Source: Bifidobacterium asteroides
GTDB lineage: Bacteria > Actinomycetota > Actinomycetes > Actinomycetales > Bifidobacteriaceae
Assembly (NCBI RefSeq): GCF_003202695.1
Contig: NZ_QGLL01000008.1
Coordinates: 248,001-312,000 of the forward strand
DNA: 64,000 nt
Direction of reading: 5' to 3'
Positions 17,925 through 26,984 of this stretch are shown here, piece after piece (positions within the stretch are counted from its first letter, which is position 1; each line of letters starts with the position of its first letter). The notes beneath the pieces were generated by a model. That model ran no database searches and was not told where the DNA came from. It saw only the letters and a program-made list of their open reading frames with translations. The translations under genes and the position numbers were made by a program.

Positions 17925-18126
17925 AAGGACTTCCCTCCAGTCCGGCGCCGACCCCGGACGCTCCGACATCAACCAAATCTCATCGGCTGTTCCGGCTTTA
18001 TTCTCGCATATCCGACATTGGATTGCCGATACGATGGACCGACATTCTTCGAGTCTGGCTTTTTCTTGCCAACATGGTCACATAGACTGAAGTCATATCG
18101 TTGATCGAGGCCGAAAGGGAAGAGAC

Positions 18127-18804
18127 ATGCGCGTAATTTTCAACGAGGAGCTGGGACTGGTGGCCGACGATCTCGATCGGATGGCCGCCAAGGTTCGCGA
18201 TGCCATCAAAAAAGCCGGAAGGTCCCTGATGGACTGCGAACTGGAAACGGCCCAGGAGGTCATCGACGGTGATGCCGATATAGACGACCTTCAGGCCAGC
18301 ATCATCGATCAATGCATCAGGCTTCTGGCCAAGCAGAGCCCAGTGGCCACTGATCTGCGGGTGGTGGTCTCCACGCTGAGCCTGTCAGCCACCTTTGAAC
18401 GCATGGGAGACCTGGCCAGGCACATTGCCGAGACGGCAAGACGCTCCTACCCCGAGCCGACCCTGCCTGCCGAGGTCATCCCCCTGTTCAAACAGATGCA
18501 GGACTTTCTGGATGTCATGGCCGATCGTCTGGTCGAAATGCTCTCCGACAGGGACACGACCATAGCCGAACAGATCATCGTCAGCGATGACCAGATGGAC
18601 AAGCTCCACCAGCAGACATTTGGCTATGCTCTCTCAGACGACTGGACGGGAACCAGGCAGCAGCTGATCGACCTGGTCCTGGTGGCACGGTTCATGGAGC
18701 GACTGGGAGACCATGGCGTCTCTGCGGCCCGGCGCGTGGTCTACATCGTCTCGGGCTTCGACCCCTCTAAGGACCCCAAGGATCTGGACCTCGATCTGGA
18801 CTGA
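18127..18804 (+). CDS. phoU: Phosphate transport regulator PhoU
   Basis: A 225-residue all-helical protein with two PhoU repeats, each with the conserved LxxMxxxV and EAxxVIDGD/ERxGDHxxxxA type motifs (DCELETAQEVIDGD near residue 37; RLGDHGVSAARR near 195). PhoU damps the Pho regulon by bridging the Pst transporter and the sensor kinase. GGGAAGAG lies ahead of the ATG. It is divergent from the SenX3-like gene with about 200 bp between, so the two could share control. Confidence 0.93.
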   Translation: MRVIFNEELGLVADDLDRMAAKVRDAIKKAGRSLMDCELETAQEVIDGDADIDDLQASIIDQCIRLLAKQSPVATDLRVVVSTLSLSATFERMGDLARHIAETARRSYPEPTLPAEVIPLFKQMQDFLDVMADRLVEMLSDRDTTIAEQIIVSDDQMDKLHQQTFGYALSDDWTGTRQQLIDLVLVARFMERLGDHGVSAARRVVYIVSGFDPSKDPKDLDLDLD

Positions 18805-18888
18805 CCGGACGGCAAAGGGGCGGCCCATCACCTGACAGCTGGTCGGGTGACGAGCCGTTCTTGCTTTCCCAACCGCTAAGAACGCGAA

Positions 18889-18924
18889 AGGTGGTGCCCT
18901 CCACGAATAGAGAAGACACCACCT
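18889..18924. terminator. Possible terminator between phoU and gpm
   Basis: AGGTGGTG (18889-18896) pairs with CACCACCT (18917-18924) around a 20-nt loop between two converging genes. There is no clear T-run on either side. Confidence 0.35.
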
Positions 18925-18991
18925 GAACAGCTTTGACTCTCTGCGCCCAAAAGCCGATTTCAGAGCATCAGATAGATCTGCCTGATGGAAC

Positions 18992-19732
18992 TCACTTCTG
19001 GCCTTGGGCCGCAACAGCAGCAGCACCGGCTGCGGCCGCCTCCGGATCCAGGTACTCGCCGCGAGGCTTGATGGGCTTGAAGCTCTCATCCAGCTCGTAG
19101 ACCAGGGGAATGGCCGTGGGGATGTTGACCTTGGCGATCTCGTCCTCAGTCAGGTTGTCGAGCATCTTGACAATGGCCCTCAGAGAGTTGCCATGGGCAG
19201 CGATCAGAACGGTCTTGCCGGTCTTGAGCTCAGGAACAATGTCGCTCTGCCAGTAGGGAGTGACGCGCTTGACCACGTTGGCCAGCGCCTCTGCGCGGGG
19301 CACGGGGGCTCCGGCATATCGAGGATCATGGGACTGCGAGTATTCGTCGTCAGGATCGATTTCAGGCGGCGGGGTGGCATAGGAGCGACGCCAGAGCATG
19401 AACTTCTCGTCACCGTACTTCTCGCGGATCTCGGTCTTGTTCTTGCCCTGCAGAGCTCCGTAGTGACGCTCGTTCAGCCTCCAGTCCCGCCTGACGGGGA
19501 TCCAAAGGCGGTCGGCCTCGTCCAGGGCGATGTTGGCGGTGTTGATGGCACGGCGCAGCAGGGAGGTGAAGACGATGTCCGGCAGAACACCCTTATCCTT
19601 GAGCAGCTTGCCGCCCTTGCGGGCTTCCTGCTCGCCCTGCTCGGTCAGCGGGACGTCCACCCAGCCGGTGAACTGATTGGTGTTGTTCCATGCGCTCTGG
19701 CCGTGCCTGAGCAATACTAGTTTGTAGGTCAT
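18992..19732 (-). CDS. gpmA: 2,3-bisphosphoglycerate-dependent phosphoglycerate mutase
   Basis: A 246-residue enzyme beginning [16 protein letters not shown], with the phosphorylated His in [17 protein letters not shown] and the second catalytic His in AAHGNSLRA. It interconverts 3- and 2-phosphoglycerate in glycolysis. The C-terminus ends in an Ala-rich tail. The frame is open 79 codons upstream but that part lacks any family similarity. It is the last gene of a minus-strand run after lysS and the two prenyltransferases. Confidence 0.95.
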   Translation of the reverse strand: MTYKLVLLRHGQSAWNNTNQFTGWVDVPLTEQGEQEARKGGKLLKDKGVLPDIVFTSLLRRAINTANIALDEADRLWIPVRRDWRLNERHYGALQGKNKTEIREKYGDEKFMLWRRSYATPPPEIDPDDEYSQSHDPRYAGAPVPRAEALANVVKRVTPYWQSDIVPELKTGKTVLIAAHGNSLRAIVKMLDNLTEDEIAKVNIPTAIPLVYELDESFKPIKPRGEYLDPEAAAAGAAAVAAQGQK

Positions 19733-19782
19733 AGTGAAAATTCTAAAGCCTAAGAGGGACTGTTTGGCGGACTTCACTCGGC

Positions 19783-20730
19783 TTAAAGCAGGCAGACACC
19801 CAGCCAGCAGAACCCGGTCAGTAAATCGGTGTAGCCCGACAACGCGAAAGCTCTGCTGAACCGATTCCGACAGCTGGCCACCGTGGTGGCAACGGCCATC
19901 GCCAGAACAGGCAGCAGGCAGAGCAGGCGGGGCCAGGCGGCTGCAAGGGAGCCGCCGGACAGTGACCATGACTCGACGATGCCCAGGATCACAGCAAGGG
20001 CATAAGAGGATCCCATCAGCATCAGCGTGCCTCTGGCTCCGATGAAGGAAGACAGCGTGTACTTGCCAGCCAGAGGATCCGCATCGATGTCACGATAGTT
20101 GTTGATCTCCAGAACGGGAATGCAGACAAGACCGCCAACCAGGGCGCCGATGAACCCGTGACGGTCGATGCTGCCAGTCTCCAGGTACTGGGTGGCCAGC
20201 ACGCCGACCAGGCCGAAGAAGATCATGATGCTCAGCTCGCCCATGGCCATATAGCCGTAAGGGTGTTTGCCCCCCGTGTAAAACCAGGCTCCCAGCAGAC
20301 AGAAGATGCCTACCAGGATCATCCACCAATGGCCTGTAACCCAGCACAAAATCAGACCGGACAGGCAGGCCATAAGGATGTTGAGATAGGCGGACAGCAG
20401 GACCTTGCGAGGTTCCACGCCACCGGCCACTCCCCTTCTGGGCAGATCAGGCAACGAGCCGTCAGCGCCCGCGCCCGAAAGGCTGCTCCGACCCTCGTCA
20501 GTACCCCTGATGCCATCGAAGTAGTCATTGGCCAGATTGCAGGTACTGTGAACGAACACAGCCGTCAGACAGCAAAGAAGGGCAATAACCCAGAAGCGCG
20601 CATCCGGCCCCAGTCCTTGGCTGAACCGCTGTCGGAGAGCCACCGCCGCGCCAATCAGAACCGGAGTGGGCGAGCAGAGCAAGGCCGAAGGTCGCAGTGC
20701 GTCCTTGTATTCCTGAAGTGTGATGAACAT
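19783..20730 (-). CDS. UbiA-type prenyltransferase, paralogue 1 (MenA-like)
   Basis: A 315-residue integral membrane protein with eight or nine hydrophobic helices. Both Mg-binding motifs of the UbiA superfamily are present: [11 protein letters not shown] (residues 68-78) and NNYRDIDAD (210-218), as in 1,4-dihydroxy-2-naphthoate prenyltransferase MenA. It would attach a polyprenyl chain to an aromatic acceptor at the membrane. It is about as long as, and clearly homologous to, the gene upstream (20796-21776). The ATG at 20730 is preferred over a TTG at 20751; neither has a strong ribosome binding site. Confidence 0.85.
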   Translation of the reverse strand: MFITLQEYKDALRPSALLCSPTPVLIGAAVALRQRFSQGLGPDARFWVIALLCCLTAVFVHSTCNLANDYFDGIRGTDEGRSSLSGAGADGSLPDLPRRGVAGGVEPRKVLLSAYLNILMACLSGLILCWVTGHWWMILVGIFCLLGAWFYTGGKHPYGYMAMGELSIMIFFGLVGVLATQYLETGSIDRHGFIGALVGGLVCIPVLEINNYRDIDADPLAGKYTLSSFIGARGTLMLMGSSYALAVILGIVESWSLSGGSLAAAWPRLLCLLPVLAMAVATTVASCRNRFSRAFALSGYTDLLTGFCWLGVCLL

Positions 20731-20795
20731 GATTGCCTGATTATCCACCAATCGCTTGAGAGTCGGAATGCCCGTCCATCAGAGTACCAAGATCC

Positions 20796-21776
20796 TCACA
20801 GTTGCAGGAGCAGGCCCGCCGACCAGCATAGGGCAGAGACCAGAGTGCCTTTGCCAGCCATGCCGAAGGCCTTGGGCAGCTGGCCGCGGGCAAAGGCCCG
20901 ACAGATCAATAGAAAGACGGCAGCCACCGGCACAAGGATCAGCACCAGAGGGAAGCCTGGCAGGCCATGTCTCATGACAGCCGGAACGAACTGTATCAGG
21001 CTCAGGACCAGGCTCAGAATGTAGACCAGATAAATGGAGATGGCTGCTGCGCGCGCACCCACCAGAACCGCGTATGTGTGCTTGCCTGATAGGCGGTCGT
21101 CGTCCAAGTCCCGGTAATTGTTGAGCATGAGCAGGCCCACGGCATTGAGCCCGCAGACGCAAGCACCCAGAAGGCCGACGAAGTCGATCCTGTCAATCAA
21201 GAAGTATTCGGTGCCCAGGGTGGCCACCAGTCCGAAGAAGATGAAGACGCTGACCTCGCCCAGCCCGTGGTAGCCGTATGGATGAGGTCCGCCCACGTAG
21301 CACCAGCCGGCAATCAGACAGCAGACCCCGACCAGGATCATCCACCAGTGACCGGTCAGCGCCATGACGGCCAGACCCATCAGACAGGTGAAGGCCGCCG
21401 AGATCATGGTGGCGTACAGCACCTGCCTGGGCGGTACGCCTGCGGCCACCAGACGTCTAGGCCTGCCGGATGCGGCCTCCTCGCCTCCGCGGCCGGAATC
21501 GGTGCCGCGAACACCATCGGCATAGTCATTGGCAAAGTTGGCTGCGATCTGCATGGACAAAGCAAGCAAGACCAATAAAAGCACGATCAGGGCCAAGCGC
21601 CCCGGCGTGGCCGCTTTCAGAGCAGGATCGACGGGCGAGGGCGAGCAGGAGCTGGTGCATTGCTCCAAGAGCCGTGACCTCTTCAGGACCGCAGCCGAAG
21701 CGCCCACGCAGACAGGCGCCACCGAAGCAGGCAGCGTCCGGGGACGCATGCCGTCCATCCACAGTCTGATATTCAT
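20796..21776 (-). CDS. UbiA-type prenyltransferase, paralogue 2 (MenA-like)
   Basis: A 326-residue multi-pass membrane protein with NDYADGVRGTD (residues 83-93) and NNYRDLDDD (219-227), the two Asp-rich metal sites of UbiA enzymes. Shared blocks with paralogue 1 include [15 protein letters not shown] and FFGLV, so the pair looks like a tandem duplication that then diverged. AGAGGAG precedes the ATG. It follows lysS by 24 bp. I see no other menaquinone gene in the window, so the physiological substrate is open. Confidence 0.87.
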   Translation of the reverse strand: MNIRLWMDGMRPRTLPASVAPVCVGASAAVLKRSRLLEQCTSSCSPSPVDPALKAATPGRLALIVLLLVLLALSMQIAANFANDYADGVRGTDSGRGGEEAASGRPRRLVAAGVPPRQVLYATMISAAFTCLMGLAVMALTGHWWMILVGVCCLIAGWCYVGGPHPYGYHGLGEVSVFIFFGLVATLGTEYFLIDRIDFVGLLGACVCGLNAVGLLMLNNYRDLDDDRLSGKHTYAVLVGARAAAISIYLVYILSLVLSLIQFVPAVMRHGLPGFPLVLILVPVAAVFLLICRAFARGQLPKAFGMAGKGTLVSALCWSAGLLLQL

Positions 21777-21800
21777 GACCGCTGCTCCTCTGACATCATG

Positions 21801-23429
21801 TCAAACCAGCGGCTTGACCAGGGGGAAGGTGATGGTCTCTCGGATGGATGCGCCGGTAAGGGCGATCAACAGACGATCTATGCCCATGCCCATGCCGCCA
21901 GCGGGAGGCATACCCACGCCCAGGGCTTCCAGGAAGTCCTCGTCAATGTCCATGGCCTCGTCGTCGCCCCGGCTGGCCATCTTGGCCTGCTCGACGAACC
22001 GCTGCCGCTGGACCACTGGATCGTTGAGCTCCGAGTAACCCGTGGCCAACTCGAATCCGCGAACATAGAGGTCCCACTTCTCGACCACGCCCGGCTTGGT
22101 GCGATGAGCCTTGACCAGGGGGGATGTTTCAACCGGAAAATCACGCACGAAGGTCGGCTCATACAGCTTGTCCTGCCAGAAGTGCTCCCAGAGGTGCTCG
22201 ATCAGCTTACCGTGGTTTTCGGCCGGCTCCTCCTCCAGACCCAGTTTGTCGGCGATGGTCCGCAGATGGCCAACGCTGGTCTGCGGGGTAATCTCTTCGC
22301 CTAGGGACTCGGAAAGGGACTCGTACATGCTGATCTGATGCCAATCGCCGCCGAAGTCGTACTGGCTGCCATCCTGCAGGGTCACCTTCAGCGACCCCGA
22401 CGTGGCCAGTGCTGCCTGCTGAATCAGCTCCTTGGTCAGCTCCCCGATGGTGTCGTAGGTGCCGTAAGCCTGATAGGCCTCCAGCATAGTGAACTCCGGC
22501 GCATGAGTGGCATCCACGCCCTCATTGCGGAAGTCCCGGTTGATCTCGAAGACCCGCTCAATGCCGCCGACCAGACAGCGCTTGAGGAAGAGCTCAGGGG
22601 CGATGCGCAGGTAGAGGTCGATGTCGAAGGCATTCATATGCGTGGTGAATGGCCGGGCCGCAGCGCCGCCATGCACTGTCTGCAGCATAGGGGTCTCGAC
22701 CTCCATGAAGTCGTGGTCCTCGAAGGTGCGTCTCAGCGAGGAGACGGCCTTGGAACGACGACGGACCATGGCCCGCACATCCTCATCGGCGATCATTGCC
22801 AAATAGGGCTTGCGGGTGCGCTGCTCCTCGGTCAGCTCCTTATGAAGGGCCGGCAGCGGCTGCAAAGCCTTAGCCGCGATGTTCCACTCGGTAGCAAAGA
22901 CGGAGAGCTCACCGGTCTTGGAGGCAACCACGCGGCCGCGCAGGTAGAGGTGATCACCCAAGTCGACCAGCTGCTTGAACCGCTTAAGGGAATCAGCGCC
23001 AATCTCACGCTTGGAGATCATGCCCTGGATGCGGGTGCCGTCGCCTGCCGCCAGCTGGACGAAGCAGAGACCGCCGCCGTTGCGCAGGAAGAGGACCCTT
23101 CCAGCGATGCCGACCACATCCTCAGTCTCCTGGCCTGGCTCAAGGCGGTCCTGATATTTGCGGCGCACATCCTCGATGCGGTCGGTCACATCCAGATGGA
23201 CCGGGTAGGGCTCAATGCCTTCCTTGAGCATGAGCGCCCTTTTTGCCACACGCATGCGCACCTGCTCAGGATGACTTTCAGGGCCATCCTCCAAGTTGCC
23301 AGGATCAATGGCGTCATCCAGCTGGGCGCCCTGATCAATCTTCTTCGTGATGGCCATATCCTGGTCAAGCAGTGCCTGAGCACGCTCGACCGGCGTCAGA
23401 CGAGGGGTTTCTTCCGATGAGTCATTCAT
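21801..23429 (-). CDS. lysS: Lysyl-tRNA synthetase, class II
   Basis: A 542-residue enzyme with an N-terminal OB-fold anticodon-binding domain after a charged extension of about 60 residues. The class II core shows motif 2 (FEINRDFRNEGVDATHAPEFT) and motif 3 (GMGIDRLLIALTG). It charges tRNA-Lys. It is the first gene of a tight minus-strand run lysS, UbiA paralogue 2, UbiA paralogue 1, gpm. Confidence 0.96.
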   Translation of the reverse strand: MNDSSEETPRLTPVERAQALLDQDMAITKKIDQGAQLDDAIDPGNLEDGPESHPEQVRMRVAKRALMLKEGIEPYPVHLDVTDRIEDVRRKYQDRLEPGQETEDVVGIAGRVLFLRNGGGLCFVQLAAGDGTRIQGMISKREIGADSLKRFKQLVDLGDHLYLRGRVVASKTGELSVFATEWNIAAKALQPLPALHKELTEEQRTRKPYLAMIADEDVRAMVRRRSKAVSSLRRTFEDHDFMEVETPMLQTVHGGAAARPFTTHMNAFDIDLYLRIAPELFLKRCLVGGIERVFEINRDFRNEGVDATHAPEFTMLEAYQAYGTYDTIGELTKELIQQAALATSGSLKVTLQDGSQYDFGGDWHQISMYESLSESLGEEITPQTSVGHLRTIADKLGLEEEPAENHGKLIEHLWEHFWQDKLYEPTFVRDFPVETSPLVKAHRTKPGVVEKWDLYVRGFELATGYSELNDPVVQRQRFVEQAKMASRGDDEAMDIDEDFLEALGVGMPPAGGMGMGIDRLLIALTGASIRETITFPLVKPLV

Positions 23430-23555
23430 AAATCGCTATTTTACGCATGAGCCGGTACTAGGCGCCGGTTCCCCTAATGGCAAGTGGCTGAATGGCCGCG
23501 CCGCGCAGACGATGGCGTTTGGCCGACGGTACGTGTACTATATAGAACGTTGTCA

Positions 23556-23629
<74 letters not shown>

Positions 23630-24231
23630 CAAGCATTCCGGTCCATATGGATCGGGGTTTCTGTTTCCCACAGCTGTTGGATGGGAATGCATGCATCAAG
23701 AAGACCGGCACGACTGCTTTCAACGATGATTACATGATCCATGGCGATATCAATACTATGGTTTGGATAGCGTGCGGAAACGATCCAGATCCGTGTTGCA
23801 CATTCAAGCAATTACATTATCTACATTATCCAAAAGAGCCTGATGGAAAACTCGGCTTCGATACTCAACGATCTTCTATCGCAATAAATTGCACTATGCA
23901 TGCCGCTGTTCTCCTGGCGATTCCATACCACAGGGCGTCAGCGCCAGCTTTCGACGCGCGGCCCAGAACTCTTGAAAAGCCTAACAGGGGTAGGCAATCG
24001 CTAAATTACTGTCAGATTTGACGATACTGAATCCTGATCCACGCAACTCCGATATTGCTCACCAGTGAAGAAGTCCTTCCCAAAGGCAACGACACTAGAC
24101 GTGACCTAGATGACATCGCCGATCGGAATCCGTCAAAAGCCACCAGTCTAGACTGGTAATAGTAGCGACCTCGGCGCTAGGGCTCCATGAGGAACCCGCA
24201 CCTTCAGATACTCTGACAGCAAGGGAGCCAA
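23630..24231. other. Gene-free, A+T-richer region between tRNA-Pro and the TPR/DUF4037 gene
   Basis: About 600 bp without a coding frame I would accept; a 149-codon frame overlaps the tRNA and has no recognisable content. Base composition is lower in G+C than the flanking genes. No tRNA 3' duplicate or transposase remnant is visible. The last 100 bp hold a perfect palindrome (24142-24157) and presumably the promoter for the next gene. Confidence 0.5.
24142..24157. promoter_or_regulatory. 16-bp perfect palindrome, candidate operator
   Basis: ACCAGTCTAGACTGGT is fully self-complementary and lies 74 bp before the start of the TPR/DUF4037 gene. The form is that of a dimeric regulator site. Confidence 0.4.
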
Positions 24232-26271
24232 ATGAGCCAGGACCAGACACCGATCACAGGCAGCAAGCAGAAAGAGCCTCAACAGTCCTATATGCAACCG
24301 GACGGCAGCTTCGACACCCAAGCCTTTCTGGATGGTCTGGATGCCATCTTCAGCGCCGGCAAGGCCCGCGACCAGGCCGAACTCTACCTGCAACAAGCAC
24401 TGGTGGATGCGGAGAATGCAGGCGACGATGCCGGACTGTTGACCGTGCTCAACGAAGCCATGGGATTCTACCGGTCCCAGGGCCGCCATCAGGAGAACAT
24501 GTGGATGATCCAGCGCGCCATCGAGCTGGCCTCACGCATGCGCATCGAGGGGTCCGAGGCCTGGACGACCACCCTGATCAATGCGGCCACAGGACTGCGA
24601 GCGGCCAAGAAGTACGACCAGGCCGAAGATCTCTACCGGCAGGCACTTGTCTCTGCAGCCAAAACCCTTGGCCCCAAGGACCGGCGGCTGGCGGCCCTGC
24701 ACAACAACCTGTCCATGCTCTACAGCGAAACCGACCGGCACGACCAGGCCGAACAGGAGCTGCGCCAAGCCATGGACATCCTGGAAAATTCCAGCACCGA
24801 TCCTTCGCGGGATCTGGATCTGGCCACCACCCATACCAACCTGGCGCTCCTGCTCATGCAGCGCAGCGACAGCCCGCAGACTCTGCAGGAGGCTTGGGAT
24901 CAGGCTCGCACAGCCCTGGACATCTACCGAACCGGCCACCTGGAAAATAGCGCACACTACGCCTCAGCACTGGCAGGCTTTGCCCAAGTCTGCTATATAG
25001 CCGGGCGCTTCAGCCAATCGGCAGATACCTATCGCAAGGCCCTGGCCATCATTGAAGATCGATACGGCAAAGGCAGCGACTACTACCGGATCACCAAAGC
25101 CAATCTGGACCAGGCGCAGACTGCCGCCGCAGAAGCCAGGGACAGGGACAAATCCAACCAGAACGACGAAGCCGCATCCAGCCAGATGAAGACCAGCTCA
25201 GACCGGCCACCTGCCGAGAATCACAACAGTGACAATGATCCGCTTGATTCCCATCCGGATATTCAAGGACTGGACCTGGCCAAGGCTTACTGGGAGCAGG
25301 TGGGCCGCCCCATGCTTGAAGAACGTTATCCCCAGTATCGCGGTCGGATCGCCGCGGGATTGATGGGCCATGGCTCGGATTGCTACGGCTTTGACGACGC
25401 CATCTCCCGGGATCACGACTTCGGCCCCGGCTTCTGCCTATGGTTGACCAGCGAGGATTACCAGGCCATCGGCGACCAGCTGCAGAAGGACTATGAGGCC
25501 CTTCCCGCCGAATTCATGGGGTTCGGGTCACGAACCGACAGCGTCAGAGCCAAGGGGGCTAACCGACGCGTGGGCGTCTTCGAGATCGGCGCCTTCTTCG
25601 AAACCCTGACCGGCTACCGGCAGGCGCCCCCGGAAGATCACCCCCATGAGTGGCTGCTCCTGGACGAAGCCACGCTGGCGGCGGCCACCAATGGCAAGAT
25701 TTTCGCAGATCCGCTGGGACGGATGCTGGCCACCCGGCAAGGGTTCAAGGCCATGCCCGACGATGTGCGCTTCTGTCTGATCTCCCGTCGCTTGGGCATG
25801 ATCGCCCAGGCAGGCCAGTACAATCTGCCGCGGAGCCTGCAGCGGGGCGATGGGGCTGCGGCAATGCTGTCAATCAACGAATTCATCAAAGCCTGCGCCT
25901 CCCTGATCTTTCTGCTCAACAATCCTTTGACGGTCGGTTATCTGCCCTACTACAAGTGGACGTTCGCGGCCCTGCGGCGGCTGAGCGGACGAATGGCCAC
26001 CAGACTGTCCGACCTGACCGAACAGCTGGAGAACATCCTGCGCCTGGCCTCGGCTGCCTGCTATGGGGGGCAGGGCTTTGGCGAAGGCGGCAAGGGAGCC
26101 CGACCGGCTGCCGAACGCATCACCAAACTTGTAGAGTCAATCTGCGCAAGAATCGTAGAAGAGCTGCAGGCGGAGGGATTGACCAACAGCCCCGAAACCT
26201 TCCTGGAGTGGCAGCGCCCCTATGTCGAGGCCCACATCTCCAGCAACGACCCGGTGCTTCACAGCATCTGA
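24232..26271 (+). CDS. TPR-repeat protein with DUF4037 nucleotidyltransferase-like domain
   Basis: A 679-residue cytoplasmic protein. Residues 30-300 contain several TPR helices (repeated A-x3-L-x2-A patterns such as YDQAEDLYRQALVSA). A Ser/Asp-rich linker (300-345) leads to a C-terminal domain with GHGSDCYGFDDAISRDHDFG. This has the GS...DxD layout of the nucleotidyltransferase fold (Gly381-Ser382, Asp394, Asp396) and matches my recollection of DUF4037. Biochemical role is unknown; transfer of a nucleotide or sensing through the TPR region is inference. AAGGGAG precedes the ATG. It is followed after 12 bp by a DUF4125 gene, clearly an operon. Confidence 0.8.
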   Translation: MSQDQTPITGSKQKEPQQSYMQPDGSFDTQAFLDGLDAIFSAGKARDQAELYLQQALVDAENAGDDAGLLTVLNEAMGFYRSQGRHQENMWMIQRAIELASRMRIEGSEAWTTTLINAATGLRAAKKYDQAEDLYRQALVSAAKTLGPKDRRLAALHNNLSMLYSETDRHDQAEQELRQAMDILENSSTDPSRDLDLATTHTNLALLLMQRSDSPQTLQEAWDQARTALDIYRTGHLENSAHYASALAGFAQVCYIAGRFSQSADTYRKALAIIEDRYGKGSDYYRITKANLDQAQTAAAEARDRDKSNQNDEAASSQMKTSSDRPPAENHNSDNDPLDSHPDIQGLDLAKAYWEQVGRPMLEERYPQYRGRIAAGLMGHGSDCYGFDDAISRDHDFGPGFCLWLTSEDYQAIGDQLQKDYEALPAEFMGFGSRTDSVRAKGANRRVGVFEIGAFFETLTGYRQAPPEDHPHEWLLLDEATLAAATNGKIFADPLGRMLATRQGFKAMPDDVRFCLISRRLGMIAQAGQYNLPRSLQRGDGAAAMLSINEFIKACASLIFLLNNPLTVGYLPYYKWTFAALRRLSGRMATRLSDLTEQLENILRLASAACYGGQGFGEGGKGARPAAERITKLVESICARIVEELQAEGLTNSPETFLEWQRPYVEAHISSNDPVLHSI

Positions 26272-26283
26272 AAGGAGCCAAAG

Positions 26284-26940
26284 ATGGCAAACGACGAGCA
26301 ATGTCAGGATGAGGAATCCCTGCGCGAGCGGATCGTCCGCCACGAATGGAAGCAGTTTCAGCAGGTCAACAACGAGGGCGGCCCAGCCAACTGTCAGGGC
26401 AACTGGCCCATGTTTCACCAGATGCGCCTAAGCCAGTTTCTGACCTGGCCGCATCCCCTGTTGACCAGTTATGCGAATGACCTGGATCAGGCCGACAAGG
26501 AGGGACGCAACCTGTTGACCGAGAAGTACGGGCGCATGATGGAGTCCACGGCGCCGGACCAGTACCACAGCAAGATCGCCCCATACCTGCCCAGGCTGGG
26601 CCTGGATCGACAAGAGCAGCAGGAACGCATCATCGACCGGCAGGTGGCCTGGGCCAAGGACTTCCGCGAGCGCTACCCCCGTTTAGGCCAGGAGATGCGG
26701 CTCCTGCGCACCAGCGAGGACACGCCGGAGACCACCTCCTTTGAGACCTATCTGCGTGGCGAACTTGGCACCTATTCGGCCAGGACTCTGGATCTTTACC
26801 AGTTCATGGTGGACCAGATCGCGGCTCGGGGCGGCAACCTTACCGAGGAAACCATTCTGGCCACGGTGCAGATGAATGGCTTTGAGACCCTGGACGAAGC
26901 CGAGCAGGCCCAGGACCGACCACCTGAACCACAATTATGA
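26284..26940 (+). CDS. DUF4125-like protein
   Basis: A 218-residue soluble protein with the block FHQMRLSQFLTWPHPLLTSY and the later EKYGRMMESTAP, which I associate with DUF4125. No catalytic signature is obvious and no membrane segment is present. AAAGGAG precedes the ATG. It sits directly behind the TPR/DUF4037 gene, and the two families are, as far as I recall, often neighbours, so they probably act together. Function unknown. Confidence 0.72.
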   Translation: MANDEQCQDEESLRERIVRHEWKQFQQVNNEGGPANCQGNWPMFHQMRLSQFLTWPHPLLTSYANDLDQADKEGRNLLTEKYGRMMESTAPDQYHSKIAPYLPRLGLDRQEQQERIIDRQVAWAKDFRERYPRLGQEMRLLRTSEDTPETTSFETYLRGELGTYSARTLDLYQFMVDQIAARGGNLTEETILATVQMNGFETLDEAEQAQDRPPEPQL

Positions 26941-26984
26941 GGTCGATCTCTGCAACCAGTCGAGCGGTCGGGTAGAGTTGACGG

